64,000 nt of DNA from NCBI RefSeq assembly GCF_003609575.1, contig NZ_MBTA01000003.1:135997-199996 (forward strand), written 5' to 3'. Positions 38,425-48,100 of this stretch are shown one piece after another. The first letter of the stretch is position 1, and the number at the start of each line of letters is the position of its first letter. The notes below the pieces were generated by a model. That model was given only the letters and a program-made list of their open reading frames with translations, did not search any database and was not told the origin of the DNA. The translations under genes were made by a program, and so were the position numbers. Source of the DNA: Pelobium manganitolerans (GTDB lineage Bacteria > Bacteroidota > Bacteroidia > Sphingobacteriales > Sphingobacteriaceae).

Positions 38425-38537
38425 CGCCACTGCCTGTCCTTAGAGTTCCGAAGGGTCTCTATGGATTTGAGAATGGAGAAGCGTCTCAGGCCATTATTAA
38501 CCCCAGAAACAAACTCATAATTTCTCATCTATTGACT

Positions 38538-40985
38538 TTAAAAACTCACCCCAATCTGATATACTTTCCCTTTTACCGTATCAAAGGTGGCGCGGTAATA
38601 GGTTTTCCCATTTAGCTCAAAACTTTCTTCAACTACGTTCACGGCATCAATTTTCAGCTTTACATCGCTCAACAAAACGCATTTACCGCCTGCTCTCGAT
38701 TTTATCAAAGCATTTTGCAGTTGATGGTTTTGCCATTTCATATCCACTTCAAAATTGCCGCGTGCCACCAAGCCCTTAGCTTCGCCACTTGTCCAGGCAT
38801 TTGGTAAGGCCGGTAAAAGTTGTATAAATCCTAGCTGACTTTGCAAAAGCATTTCTGTAATTCCGGCTGTTGCACCAAAATTTCCATCAATTTGGAAAGG
38901 CGGGTGCGTATCAAATAAATTGTTTAGCGTGGAGTTTTTTAATAGTTCCTGATACATTTTATAAGCATGATCGCCATCTAACAAGCGCGCCCAAAAGTTA
39001 ATTTTCCAAGCCTTGCTCCAGCCGGTACCACCATCGCCACGTACCTGCAACGTTTTTTGAGCCGCCTCCGCCAAATCTGGCGTTAAAAAAGGAGAAATTT
39101 GCCTCCCCGGATGCAGGCCAAAAAGGTGAGAAACATGGCGGTGGTGCGGATCCTCATCCTCCCAATCCCCATACCACTCCATTAAATTTCCCTTTTGCCC
39201 GATTTTTAAGGGGTGCAGTTTTGCCTGTTTTTGTGCAACAACTCGTAAATATTCGGCATCAATGCCCAGCACCTTGCCCGCCTCTCGCATATTCTCAAAT
39301 AAATCCCAAATAATTTCCATGTCCATTGCCGAGGCAATAGTGACCGTACCTTTATATCCTTTAGGGTGCAGATACACATTTTCCGGCGAGGTAGAAGGTG
39401 CTGTAACCAATTCTCCATTGTGCTCCACCAGCCAGTCCATGCAAAAATCTGTTGCAGCTTTCATAATCGGGTAGGCGGTTTGGCGCAAATAGTTGGTGTC
39501 GCGCGTAAAGCGGAAATGCTCAAATAAATGTTGCGAAAGCCAAGGGCTCCCTAAGGACCAATTGGCCCATTTGGGGTCGCCGCTTCCCTCGCCAACGGGG
39601 TTGGTTTGTGCCCAAATATCCGAGTTGTGGTGCGCCGCCCAACCCTTCATATGGTAATAATTTGTTGCGGTGGCTGTGCCGGCGATGGCCATGTTTTCTA
39701 TCTGTTTAATCAGCGGAAGCGTTAGCTCACTTAAATTGCATTGCTCTGCTGGCCAATAATTCATCTGCAAATTAATGTTTGTAGTATAGTTGCTGCGCCA
39801 CGGCGGGCTTAGTAACGGGTTCCAGATGCCTTGCAAATTGGCGGCCGGACTGCCCGGCCGGGAGGAAGAAATCAATAAATATCGGCCGTACTGGTAGTAC
39901 AAACGTTCTAACCCTGCATCTTGCGGATTTTTTTTGTATGCGGCTAAACGCTGGTCTGTTGGTAAGTGCACGTGTGCTTCATCGCCATCTAAACTTAAAT
40001 CAGCGCGGTTAAAATAAGATTTATAATCTGCCAAATGTGCCGTAAGCAGTTGTAGATAACTTAGTTTAGCTGCCTTTGCCAAATCGTTATCAAGGGCTAA
40101 TTTTTCGTTTTTCCCATCTTTATCTGGGCAAACGTTAAAGCCGTTAAAAGAGGTTTGTGCGCCAATTAACAATACCACCTCGCTGGCGTTTTTAAAATGC
40201 ATTAAGCTGTCGGTTGTTAAAATGCCATCGTTAGAAAGTACTTTTACGCGCCACTCAAAGCGCATTCCCGCACAGTTTTCTTCATCGGCAAACAAAGATG
40301 AAGCATTGGCATAGCTGTTAATTTGGGCCTTACCGCTTAACACCAATTCTTTGTTTTTGTTAATGTACGATTGATGTTGTAAAGGATGTGCGTTGCCGAT
40401 AGAGAAGTTGAGCGCCTTTTTTTTGCTAGCTGTTAGTTTAAGCACCATCACCTGGTTTGGGAATGATGAAAATAGGCTGCGCTCGTAATTTACACCGTTA
40501 ACGCTAAAATTGGTTTTGGCTATGGCCGATGAAATATCCAAAGAGCGGGTGTAATTTTCTACTTTCCCGTTTAGCGTCTGATTCAGTTTTAAATCGCCCA
40601 AAGGCTGATATTTTTCGGTATCAGGGCCTTGCATTTTTTTTAGCAATCCTATTGCTTTTGGAATGCTGTCGTTAAATAATGCCGAGCGTACCAAAGGCAG
40701 ATATTTATAAGATTCTGGGTTTGGGTTAAGGTTATCCGGGCCACCGGTCCATAAAGTTGCTTCATTTAGTTGGATAAGCTCGTGGTTAACACGGCCAAAA
40801 ATCATAGCGCCCAAACGCCCGTTGCCAATGGGTAAAGCTTCGTTCCAATTGGTTGCAGGCTGTTTATACCAAAGCGTATTTTTGTTAAATGCGGCTTTGG
40901 GCTGTGCCGTAAGGTTTAACGATAAGCATAGCAAGCTTATGGCAGAAATGGTTTTCTTTAAAAATTGATAGGGCTGACGAATCAT
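38538..40985 (-). CDS. GH95 alpha-L-fucosidase
   Basis: The 815-residue protein has a signal peptide (ending LTA). GH95 hallmarks are [18 protein letters not shown] near the start, [53 protein letters not shown] and [19 protein letters not shown]. The Asn residues of NLQMNYWP, the Glu of SPENVY and the Asp of QIDGNFG correspond to the known catalytic residues of the family. It would remove terminal alpha-1,2-fucose from fucosylated xyloglucan side chains. It is encoded on the opposite strand, convergent with GH3, and probably has its own promoter. The match of its substrate to the PUL is inference from context. Confidence 0.9.
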   Translation of the reverse strand: MIRQPYQFLKKTISAISLLCLSLNLTAQPKAAFNKNTLWYKQPATNWNEALPIGNGRLGAMIFGRVNHELIQLNEATLWTGGPDNLNPNPESYKYLPLVRSALFNDSIPKAIGLLKKMQGPDTEKYQPLGDLKLNQTLNGKVENYTRSLDISSAIAKTNFSVNGVNYERSLFSSFPNQVMVLKLTASKKKALNFSIGNAHPLQHQSYINKNKELVLSGKAQINSYANASSLFADEENCAGMRFEWRVKVLSNDGILTTDSLMHFKNASEVVLLIGAQTSFNGFNVCPDKDGKNEKLALDNDLAKAAKLSYLQLLTAHLADYKSYFNRADLSLDGDEAHVHLPTDQRLAAYKKNPQDAGLERLYYQYGRYLLISSSRPGSPAANLQGIWNPLLSPPWRSNYTTNINLQMNYWPAEQCNLSELTLPLIKQIENMAIAGTATATNYYHMKGWAAHHNSDIWAQTNPVGEGSGDPKWANWSLGSPWLSQHLFEHFRFTRDTNYLRQTAYPIMKAATDFCMDWLVEHNGELVTAPSTSPENVYLHPKGYKGTVTIASAMDMEIIWDLFENMREAGKVLGIDAEYLRVVAQKQAKLHPLKIGQKGNLMEWYGDWEDEDPHHRHVSHLFGLHPGRQISPFLTPDLAEAAQKTLQVRGDGGTGWSKAWKINFWARLLDGDHAYKMYQELLKNSTLNNLFDTHPPFQIDGNFGATAGITEMLLQSQLGFIQLLPALPNAWTSGEAKGLVARGNFEVDMKWQNHQLQNALIKSRAGGKCVLLSDVKLKIDAVNVVEESFELNGKTYYRATFDTVKGKVYQIGVSF

Positions 40986-41013
40986 GGGGTTTTTCTAGAA
41001 TATAATCGGTTTC

Positions 41014-41045
41014 TAAATATACACAAGCGCCGTTCAATCCGGAAA
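41014..41045 (-). promoter_or_regulatory. Weak promoter-like element for GH95
   Basis: On the minus strand TATATTTA (41021-41014, one mismatch from TAnnTTTG) is preceded by TTTC (41045-41042) with a 20-bp spacer. It ends about 28 nt before the GH95 start. The HTCS direct repeat seen upstream of GH31 is not found here. Confidence 0.35.
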
Positions 41046-41052
41046 TTAATGT

Positions 41053-41085
41053 GAAAAACCCAGAAGCGAAATCCTGTCGGGTTTC
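41053..41085 (-). terminator. Possible terminator after mqnD
   Basis: On the minus strand AAACCC (41084-41079) pairs with GGGTTT (41061-41056) around a 17-nt loop, followed by a T-run. It would separate mqnD from GH95. Confidence 0.4.
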
Positions 41086-41103
41086 AAAAAAGTATTAAAA
41101 AGC

Positions 41104-41928
41104 TTACAGAAATAAAGCTTGTTGCGGTTTGGGGATAATCCCTTTTTCTTCTGCCTGTGTAAATAAAGTTTGTATGGCGTTTTTGCCTTCCAGGCCTAAG
41201 TCTACCGAATATTTATTCACATAAAGATCTATATGTTTATACATCACCTGTTCATCCATTGCTTGTGCGTGCGTGCGTATAAAGGGCAAAGCCGATTTAG
41301 GGTTGGCAAAAGCGAATTCAACAGATTTTCGGATCAAACGGTTAATCTTCTGCTGAATTTCGGTTGGCATATCTCTTTTAATCACAATACCGCCCAAAGG
41401 GATGGCGCATTGTGTGTTTTCTTCCCAAAATTCGCCCAAATCTTTCACTTTTTGCAGGCCCTTATCCTGATAAGTAAAGCGATTTTCATGAATAATTAGT
41501 CCTAAATCTATTTCGCCGTTCAATAGCTTTTCTTCAATATCAGAAAATAGCATTTCCACTTTATTTTGTAGCTGTGGGTAGGCCAAGCTCAACAAAAAAT
41601 TAGCGGTGGTGTATTTGCCCGGGATGCCAATTTTAAGATTTGGATTGGCAAGATTTTGCGGATTTTTGCAAATAAGTAAGGGCCCAACGCCGAAGCCTAA
41701 GGCACTGCCGGCATCTAAAAGCACATATTTTTTTAAAGCGTAGGCGTATGCGTGGTAGCTTAGTTTGGTGATGTCAAGCTCGCCACGGAAGGCTTTTTGG
41801 TTTAGCGTTTCTACATCGTCAAAAAACACTTCAAATTCTACACCTTCGGTATCAATTTTATGGTGGATGAGTGCGTCAAAGATAAAAGTATCGTTGGGGC
41901 AAGGAGAAAATCCTAGAGTTAGTTTCAT
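41104..41928 (-). CDS. mqnD: 1,4-dihydroxy-6-naphthoate synthase
   Basis: The 274-residue protein has a periplasmic-binding-protein fold but no signal peptide, as expected of MqnD. It converts cyclic dehypoxanthine futalosine to 1,4-dihydroxy-6-naphthoate in the futalosine route to menaquinone. Seen are the N-terminal LTLGFSPCPNDTFIF (highly conserved in MqnD), DVETLNQKAFRGELDITKLSYHAY, GFGVGPLLI and LGLIIHENRFTYQDKGL. It follows mqnB on the same strand with a gap of about 80 bp. Confidence 0.95.
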   Translation of the reverse strand: MKLTLGFSPCPNDTFIFDALIHHKIDTEGVEFEVFFDDVETLNQKAFRGELDITKLSYHAYAYALKKYVLLDAGSALGFGVGPLLICKNPQNLANPNLKIGIPGKYTTANFLLSLAYPQLQNKVEMLFSDIEEKLLNGEIDLGLIIHENRFTYQDKGLQKVKDLGEFWEENTQCAIPLGGIVIKRDMPTEIQQKINRLIRKSVEFAFANPKSALPFIRTHAQAMDEQVMYKHIDLYVNKYSVDLGLEGKNAIQTLFTQAEEKGIIPKPQQALFL

Positions 41929-42007
41929 GTGTCCGTTTTTTCGGTGTTCGTTTGTTTGATGTTTTTTCCTGAGGTTCGCAGATAGCTGGCCTCCGGCCGC
42001 AGATTCT

Positions 42008-42649
42008 TCACAGCCGCGCCAAATTTTCTATCAGCCAATCGTTCAGGTTTTTGACGGCTAAAGGCAGGTTCCAATTGTCGCGGTTGCGTTTTTCTACATA
42101 GTTAGAAATGGTTCGCAGCTGCAATGCAGGCACTTTAGCTTGTTGGCAGGCATAAAAAAACGCGGCGCCTTCCATAGATTCTATGGTGGGGTTAAGCCTT
42201 TGGCTAATGCGCAAAATGCTGTCTTCATTGCCATGTACCGTATTTACGGTGATGCCGGTAACGGTACGGATATCCGTATCCAGTTTTAGTTGGTCAGTGC
42301 CGTAAAAAATCACATCGCCAAGGCCCATCTGTTCTAAAGAGATAAACTCTTCGTCGTCCTCGGCACCCAGTTCGGCTAAAATATCTTCGCGCACTTCCAC
42401 CAGCTGTCCAATTTTTATATTTCTAGAAAAACTGCCGGCAATGCCTACGTTTAAAGCCAAATCAAAATTGTTTTGCGTAAATGCTTTGCCCAGGGCGTAG
42501 GCGGTTGCCGTCATCCCAACGCCAGAGATAAGCAAATGTACGCGGTGTGTGCCGATATTTATAGGATCGGCGATATGCCTGTTTGCCCCAAAACACTCTA
42601 CAAAAGGAGCGATTTCTTGGTAGGTGGCAGCAAGCAATAGAATTTCCAT
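42008..42649 (-). CDS. mqnB: Futalosine hydrolase
   Basis: The start is placed at ATG 42649 (MEILLLAATYQ); an in-frame TTG two codons earlier lies inside a promoter element. The 213-residue nucleosidase of the MTA/SAH nucleosidase fold splits futalosine to dehypoxanthine futalosine and hypoxanthine. Seen are the conserved LLISGVGMTATAYAL and ALNVGIAGSF stretches and ESMEGAAFFYAC with the purine-binding Glu-Met-Glu motif. With mqnD it shows that the organism makes menaquinone by the futalosine route. A perfect TAAATTTG (-7) at 42660-42653 sits directly against the ATG, suggesting a leaderless transcript. Confidence 0.94.
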   Translation of the reverse strand: MEILLLAATYQEIAPFVECFGANRHIADPINIGTHRVHLLISGVGMTATAYALGKAFTQNNFDLALNVGIAGSFSRNIKIGQLVEVREDILAELGAEDDEEFISLEQMGLGDVIFYGTDQLKLDTDIRTVTGITVNTVHGNEDSILRISQRLNPTIESMEGAAFFYACQQAKVPALQLRTISNYVEKRNRDNWNLPLAVKNLNDWLIENLARL

Positions 42650-42652
42650 AGC

Positions 42653-42660
42653 CAAATTTA
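42653..42660 (-). promoter_or_regulatory. -7 element giving a leaderless mqnB transcript
   Basis: TAAATTTG on the minus strand (42660-42653) is a perfect -7 match 3 nt upstream of the ATG at 42649, so transcription would start at or next to the start codon. No -33 TTTG at the usual spacing was found. Confidence 0.45.
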
Positions 42661-43024
42661 AGGCTTATCGCCGAAAAGGAGAACTTATTGTAAAATCGTT
42701 ATCATTGGCTAACCAACCAGTAAGTTACCGGTTGGTTAGTTACTCATCGGTAAGTTATGCAAGAAGAAATTTTACCTCCTTTATTGTTTAGTAATATGAC
42801 TGATTCACAACATTTTACCATAGAAAGGAAGATTTGATTAGGCTAAAAACTAATTTAACATCGCATTTAAATAACATTATTACTTCGCCCAGAAGGTGTG
42901 CCTAAAATAAGTTTTGGTACATTTTGACCAAGCGCTTTCACGTCAGGTTTAGAGTTGCCGGGGCCTATTTTGTAATTTAATTAGCGCCGGTTTTGCTTAG
43001 GCGAATTAAAAATAATCCTTTACG

Positions 43025-43032
43025 TATATTTG
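43025..43032 (+). promoter_or_regulatory. -7 element of the pterin synthase / folE operon
   Basis: TATATTTG at 43025-43032 is a perfect TAnnTTTG, 16 nt before the ATG at 43049. No TTTG lies at the standard -33 spacing; the nearest is 29 bp upstream. Confidence 0.55.
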
Positions 43033-43048
43033 CCCTTATTTTCAAAAA

Positions 43049-43462
43049 ATGATATACATCACAAGAAAGGAACATTTTAACGCCGCGCACAAACTTTACC
43101 GTGAAGATTGGACATTTGAAAAAAACGAAGAAGTGTTTGGCCGTTGCGCCAATACCAACTGGCACGGCCACAATTACGATTTGTTTGTGACCGTTAAGGG
43201 TCAAATAAACGAGGATACGGGCTTTGTGATTGATTTAAAAGATCTTAAAAAGCTGATTGTTGAGCACGTGGTTGATAAATTAGATCATAAAAATTTAAAT
43301 ATCGACGTTGATTTTATGCGCGGCAAAATGGCGTCAACAGAGGTTTTGGCAGTAGAGATTTGGAAACAGCTGGCCAGTAAAATAAAAGAAAAAGGCGCCG
43401 CTTTACACTGTGTAAAACTTTACGAAACTGCCAACAACTACGTAGAATACTTTGGAGAATAA
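43049..43462 (+). CDS. 6-pyruvoyl-tetrahydropterin synthase family protein (PTPS-I-like)
   Basis: The 137-residue protein has the PTPS/QueD fold. The Zn ligands are His of FNAAHKL and the HGH of NWHGHNY, with the catalytic Cys in [11 protein letters not shown]. Five residues separate Cys and HGH, the spacing of eukaryotic-type PTPS; E. coli QueD has three. A LDHKNLN motif and a C-terminal [13 protein letters not shown] complete the family pattern. It acts on dihydroneopterin triphosphate, the FolE product. It could serve tetrahydropterin or queuosine synthesis, and the spacing favours the former. The stop is one base before the folE start. Confidence 0.85.
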   Translation: MIYITRKEHFNAAHKLYREDWTFEKNEEVFGRCANTNWHGHNYDLFVTVKGQINEDTGFVIDLKDLKKLIVEHVVDKLDHKNLNIDVDFMRGKMASTEVLAVEIWKQLASKIKEKGAALHCVKLYETANNYVEYFGE

Positions 43463-43463
43463 C

Positions 43464-44078
43464 ATGAGCGAACAACAGGAAACGGGTTATCAGAAGATAG
43501 ATAGGTATAACACGGAGGTAATCAGTGATATTGCCGGCCATTACAAGCAAATATTAAGCGATATTGGGGAAGATCCAAACCGCGAAGGGATTGTAAAAAC
43601 GCCCGAACGTGCGGCTAAAGCTTTGCAGTTTTTAACCCACGGTTATGATTTGGATGCTGCCGAGATATTAAAATCGGCGATGTTTAAAGAAGAATACAGC
43701 CAGATGGTGATTGTAAAAGACATTGAAGTTTATTCTTTATGCGAGCACCATTTACTCCCGTTTTTTGGCAAAGCGCACATCGCTTACATCCCAGCCGGGC
43801 ATATTGTGGGGCTTAGTAAAATTCCGCGAGTGGTAGATGTTTTTGCGCGGCGTTTGCAGGTGCAAGAGCGTTTAACAAATGAAATACGCGACTGTATACA
43901 AAACACCCTAAATCCGGCCGGCGTGGCCGTGGTGATAGAGTGTAAACACATGTGTATGAGCATGCGCGGTATCCAAAAGCAAAATTCGGTAACTACAACA
44001 TCCGCCTTTACCGGCGCTTTTAGTAACGATAAAACCCGCTCGGAATTTTTGAGGTTAATTAGTGCCGATTTAGCCTAA
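43464..44078 (+). CDS. folE: GTP cyclohydrolase I
   Basis: Start placed at ATG 43464 ([11 protein letters not shown]), preceded by GGAG at 43455; an in-frame TTG further upstream overlaps the previous gene. The 204-residue protein converts GTP to 7,8-dihydroneopterin triphosphate, the entry to folate and pterins. Zn ligands are Cys and His in [12 protein letters not shown] and Cys in [11 protein letters not shown]. The [19 protein letters not shown] and [20 protein letters not shown] signatures are intact. It is separated from the upstream pterin synthase by one base, so a functional pair is likely. Confidence 0.97.
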   Translation: MSEQQETGYQKIDRYNTEVISDIAGHYKQILSDIGEDPNREGIVKTPERAAKALQFLTHGYDLDAAEILKSAMFKEEYSQMVIVKDIEVYSLCEHHLLPFFGKAHIAYIPAGHIVGLSKIPRVVDVFARRLQVQERLTNEIRDCIQNTLNPAGVAVVIECKHMCMSMRGIQKQNSVTTTSAFTGAFSNDKTRSEFLRLISADLA

Positions 44079-44157
44079 ACCTCTAGTATTTTCCAGAAAA
44101 TAGAATTACTGCAAACCAAACACATCCAAAAAGGTTATTTAATATAAAAACACGCGA

Positions 44158-45042
44158 ATGAAAGCATACGTATTTCCAGGGCAAGGCGCTCAGTTTGTGG
44201 GCATGGGGAAAGATTTGTACGACAATTCTGACCTTGCAAAACAACTTTTTGAGCAGGCGAATGAAATTTTGGGTTTCCGCATTACTGATGTAATGTTTAA
44301 CGGCACAGATGAAGACTTAAAGCAAACCAAGGTTACACAGCCCGCTATATTTTTACACTCGGTAATTTTAGCCAAGGTGTTAGGTTCAGATTTTAAGCCG
44401 GATATGGTAGCCGGACACTCTTTAGGCGAGTTTTCTGCTTTAACAGCCGCAGGCGCACTTTCTTTTGAAGATGGATTAACGCTAGTTGCCAAACGAGCCA
44501 ACGCCATGCAAAAAGCCTGTGAAATTCAGCCCTCCACCATGGCTGCGGTTTTAGGTTTGGATGATTTTACCGTAGAGGATATTTGCCAGCGCGTTAGCGA
44601 CGTGGTAGTGCCTGCGAACTACAATTGTCCGGGCCAATTGGTGATTTCTGGAAGCATCGCTGGCATAGATAAGGCTTGCGAATTGTTGCTTGAAGCTGGC
44701 GCAAAACGCGCTTTAAAATTAAACGTGGGCGGCGCCTTCCACTCGCCTTTAATGGAAGCGGCAAAAGTAGAGCTGGAAACAGCAATTGTGGCTACAGAGA
44801 TTAAAGAACCCGTTTGCCCAATTTACCAAAACATTGATGCTAAACCTTATATTGACGTAAACAGCATCAAACATAATTTGATTGCACAGTTAACGGGTTC
44901 TGTAAAATGGACGCAAACGGTAAAACGTATGTTAGAAGATGGCGCTACATCTTTCACAGAAGTTGGTCCGGGAAGTGTTTTGCAGGGTTTAGTTAAAAAA
45001 GTAGATCGCTCTATACCAACAGAAAGTGCTTCTATTACATAA
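44158..45042 (+). CDS. fabD: Malonyl-CoA--acyl-carrier-protein transacylase
   Basis: The 294-residue protein transfers malonyl from CoA to ACP in fatty acid synthesis. Seen are the oxyanion loop FPGQGAQ near residue 6, the nucleophile Ser88 in AGHSLGEFSAL, the catalytic His in GGAFHSPLM and GPGSVLQGLVKK near the C-terminus. Usually fabD clusters with other fab genes; here it stands alone after folE and is followed by a terminator. Confidence 0.96.
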   Translation: MKAYVFPGQGAQFVGMGKDLYDNSDLAKQLFEQANEILGFRITDVMFNGTDEDLKQTKVTQPAIFLHSVILAKVLGSDFKPDMVAGHSLGEFSALTAAGALSFEDGLTLVAKRANAMQKACEIQPSTMAAVLGLDDFTVEDICQRVSDVVVPANYNCPGQLVISGSIAGIDKACELLLEAGAKRALKLNVGGAFHSPLMEAAKVELETAIVATEIKEPVCPIYQNIDAKPYIDVNSIKHNLIAQLTGSVKWTQTVKRMLEDGATSFTEVGPGSVLQGLVKKVDRSIPTESASIT

Positions 45043-45050
45043 GCAGAAAT

Positions 45051-45086
45051 AAAAAAAGCAGAAACGGGGGAGTTTCTGCCTTTTTT
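45051..45086 (+). terminator. Intrinsic terminator after fabD
   Basis: GCAGAAAC (45058-45065) pairs with GTTTCTGC (45072-45079) around GGGGGA, flanked by an A-run and a T-run. Confidence 0.85.
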
Positions 45087-45149
45087 GGCTTGATTTTAGG
45101 CTAACAATCACAAATTTTTAGGCTACCGTTAAACCAAACGCTCAATTCA

Positions 45150-48100
45150 TTGAAAACCTCTACTAAAATACGCTGGCTTCTTTTTTTAGTTACCCTTGGC
45201 CTGTTCGCAACATCCCTCACGGCCAGGTGGGCATCTACACAATTGATAAAGCTGTACGATATTGCCGACGATATTAGCGATCGCTTAGCCCAAAAAGAAA
45301 AAGAGGTTTACCGGTTTTTAGCACAAGTACAGGTAGGCAAGCTTAAAGATGTGGTTAAAGACCCTCAAAAAGCTTCCAAAATATTAAACCATTTTAGTGA
45401 TCGCGATATATTTTTCCAGATTTATCAAAACAACCATCTGGTGTTTTGGTCAGATGCTGTAATAAGTGCCAGTAACCCAAAGCAATTTAAAGAAGGTGCT
45501 AGTTTTGAAAATTACAGCACCGCCAGTTACGAAGTAATCAAAAAAACAGATGGAGATGTTGTAGCGCTGTTTTTTATCCCGATAAAATCACAGCTCCCGT
45601 TTAGAAACCAATATCTTAATAATGACGATTCTAAAGATTTCGTTATCCGCAATGCGCAGATAGAAATTGCCGGTATTAATGATGCAAACGTTATCGACAT
45701 TAAAAATAAAGACGGTAAATACCTGTTTTCTATAAAAAAGGCATCGCAAGAATACCAGATACCTTATACCGGTATAGAGATTTTGATGTGGGCTTTTGGC
45801 ATGTTTACCCTTTTGCTGCTTATCAACAGCGTTTGCAAGTATTATGCAGATTCGGGCTATCCTTTGCTGGCTTGGCTTGGCTTGGGTATAGTATTGGTGA
45901 TTTTGCGCTATTTGGGGCTTGCATACCATTTTCCGCCGGCGCTGTATAGCTTGCATTTGTTTAATCCGGCGCTTTTTGCTTCTAATTTCTATTTCCCTTC
46001 TTTTGCAGACTTATTGCTCAACGTATTTTTTCTGCTGTGGTTTGTCGCTTTCGCCTACTCCTATAAAAACAGACTGTTTAAACCTATAAAAAACAAATTT
46101 ATAGGCCTTTGTATATTTATTTACAGCGCGTTTTTTATCGCCTTGCTATCCTTTGTTTATTCGGATGTGTTTTTTGGTCTGGTGTTCAACTCTAACATCA
46201 ATTTCAAGGTTTCTAACCTTATCAACCTCAACTACCTTAGCTTTTTGGGCATTTTTGCGGTAATGGTGGCATTGTTATGCTATTATTTGATGATAGATTT
46301 ACTGGTGAACCTAACAGTTTATATAGAGCTTACACTAAAAACTAAAAAGATTGCCCTGCTGGTTTTGCTGCTCACTTTCATCGCCTTCACCTTATCTTTC
46401 CATCAAAGCTCGGTATTTTATGTGCTGGTGTTTTCGCTCATCCTCATCTCTATAAAAGTAAATTACCAGCCCAGTTCTGATGCGTTTTTACCTGCAATTG
46501 TTTTAATTGCGTTCATTTTTGCCACTATCGTGTCTTTAAAGCTAAACGCTTACGAAACCTTTAAGCAACAGGAGATTAAAAAAACGCTATTGCTAAAAAT
46601 TTCGGGCGATGAAGACCCCAACGCTTCTATTGCTTTTAATGAGCTGGAGAAAAATATCATTACAGACCTTTACCTGTCAAACTTATTGACCGGTAAAAGC
46701 GAGAATAATACGAGGCTAAACGCCCACATCAGCAAATATTACCTTACAGATTATTTAAGCAAGTTTGATTATAAGGCTTATTTGTATAACCAAACCGATT
46801 CGTTAGTGAGCGCGGGCCAACAGGTTGATATTTTAAAGTTTAAGCAACAGGTAGAAAACTCGGCGCTTAAAGTAAGCAATTACTTTTATAAGCTTAACAA
46901 CACCTTTGGCTATCAAAGCTATTTTGCTATTATCCCTATTAAAAAAAGTGGCGTTCATGAAGGTACTTTGGTGTTAGAGTTAAATTCTAAACGGCTTTCG
47001 GAAAACGGTGCTTTTCCGCAATTGATGCAAAACGGCAATGTTAACCAAAATGCGGCACTTAGTGGTTATTCTTACGCTTTTTATCAAAACAGAAAACTGG
47101 TAAGCCAAAACGGATTTTTTATTTACGATTTGATAAACCCGTTTGGGCAAAGTGCACTTAAAAAGTTTATGGTGCTCAATAAAAACGGGTTCGAGCATTT
47201 AATTTATAAGCCAACAACAAACACCACGGTTGTGGTTACCAGTGAAGCCAGTACTTTTTGGCGCGAGTTAGCTTCCCTGTCGTTCTTTTTTATCATATTT
47301 TTTGTTTTTGCTTTACTGGTAAGCTCGTACAAATGGTTGTTTATCGGTTTCGGAAGTTATACCCTAAATTTTGGCCGCCTGCGCCGTAAAATACTGGCTA
47401 CCAACAACAAAATATTGTACAAAACGCGCATACAGGTGGCCTTGGTGCTGGCCGTGGTTAGTTCTTCGCTAATTATCGGTATCATCACGTTTTCTTATAT
47501 CTCTATCCAATACAAACAACAGCAAGAAGATTTTATAAAGAGTAGAATACGCACCATTAGCGATGCTTTTGAAGACAGTGTATTTAGCAACTCCGATTAT
47601 TTTACGCCACAAACCGGCATTGAGGCTTTTGAGCAGTTTTCTAAGCTTTACAATACCGATTTAAACTTTTATGATGTCAACGGAAGGCTCATTTACTCTA
47701 CCCAATATAAAATTTATGCGGTGGGCCTGGCGGCAGATAGGATGAACCCCACGGCTTATCTGAACCTGAAAATTAAGCAGAAATCTGAATTTATACAGGA
47801 TGAGGCCATTAACCAGTTGAAATTTACATCGGCATACATGCCTATCAAAAACAAAAAAAATAATGTTATTGCCTACCTGGGCTTGCCATATTTCGCTAAC
47901 CAAGATGATTATAACCAAAAAATAGGCACTTTCTTAAACCTGTTAATCAATATTTACGTGTTGGTTTTTGTGGTTATCGGCTTTTTTGCCTTTGTGGTAG
48001 CCAATCAAATTACTTCGCCTTTAAGCCTAATTCAAGAGAGTTTTTCGCAAGCACGTGCAGGTTGGCACAATACACCCATCCGCTGGAAACGCGACGATGA

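Larger units (their letters stand above)
42650..43048. other. Divergent intergenic region between mqnB and the pterin synthase
   Basis: The 399-bp gap holds promoter elements at both ends and a perfect 10-bp inverted repeat near mqnB (CTAACCAACC at 42709-42718, GGTTGGTTAG at 42730-42739). The motif GTAAGTTA occurs twice beside it (about 42720 and 42751). No gene, tRNA or other repeat is recognised in the remainder. Confidence 0.5.

Noticed and set aside
42650-42655. TTG start for futalosine hydrolase (MAMEILL)
   Set aside because: The TTG lies inside the -7 element; the ATG at 42649 matches homologous starts better.
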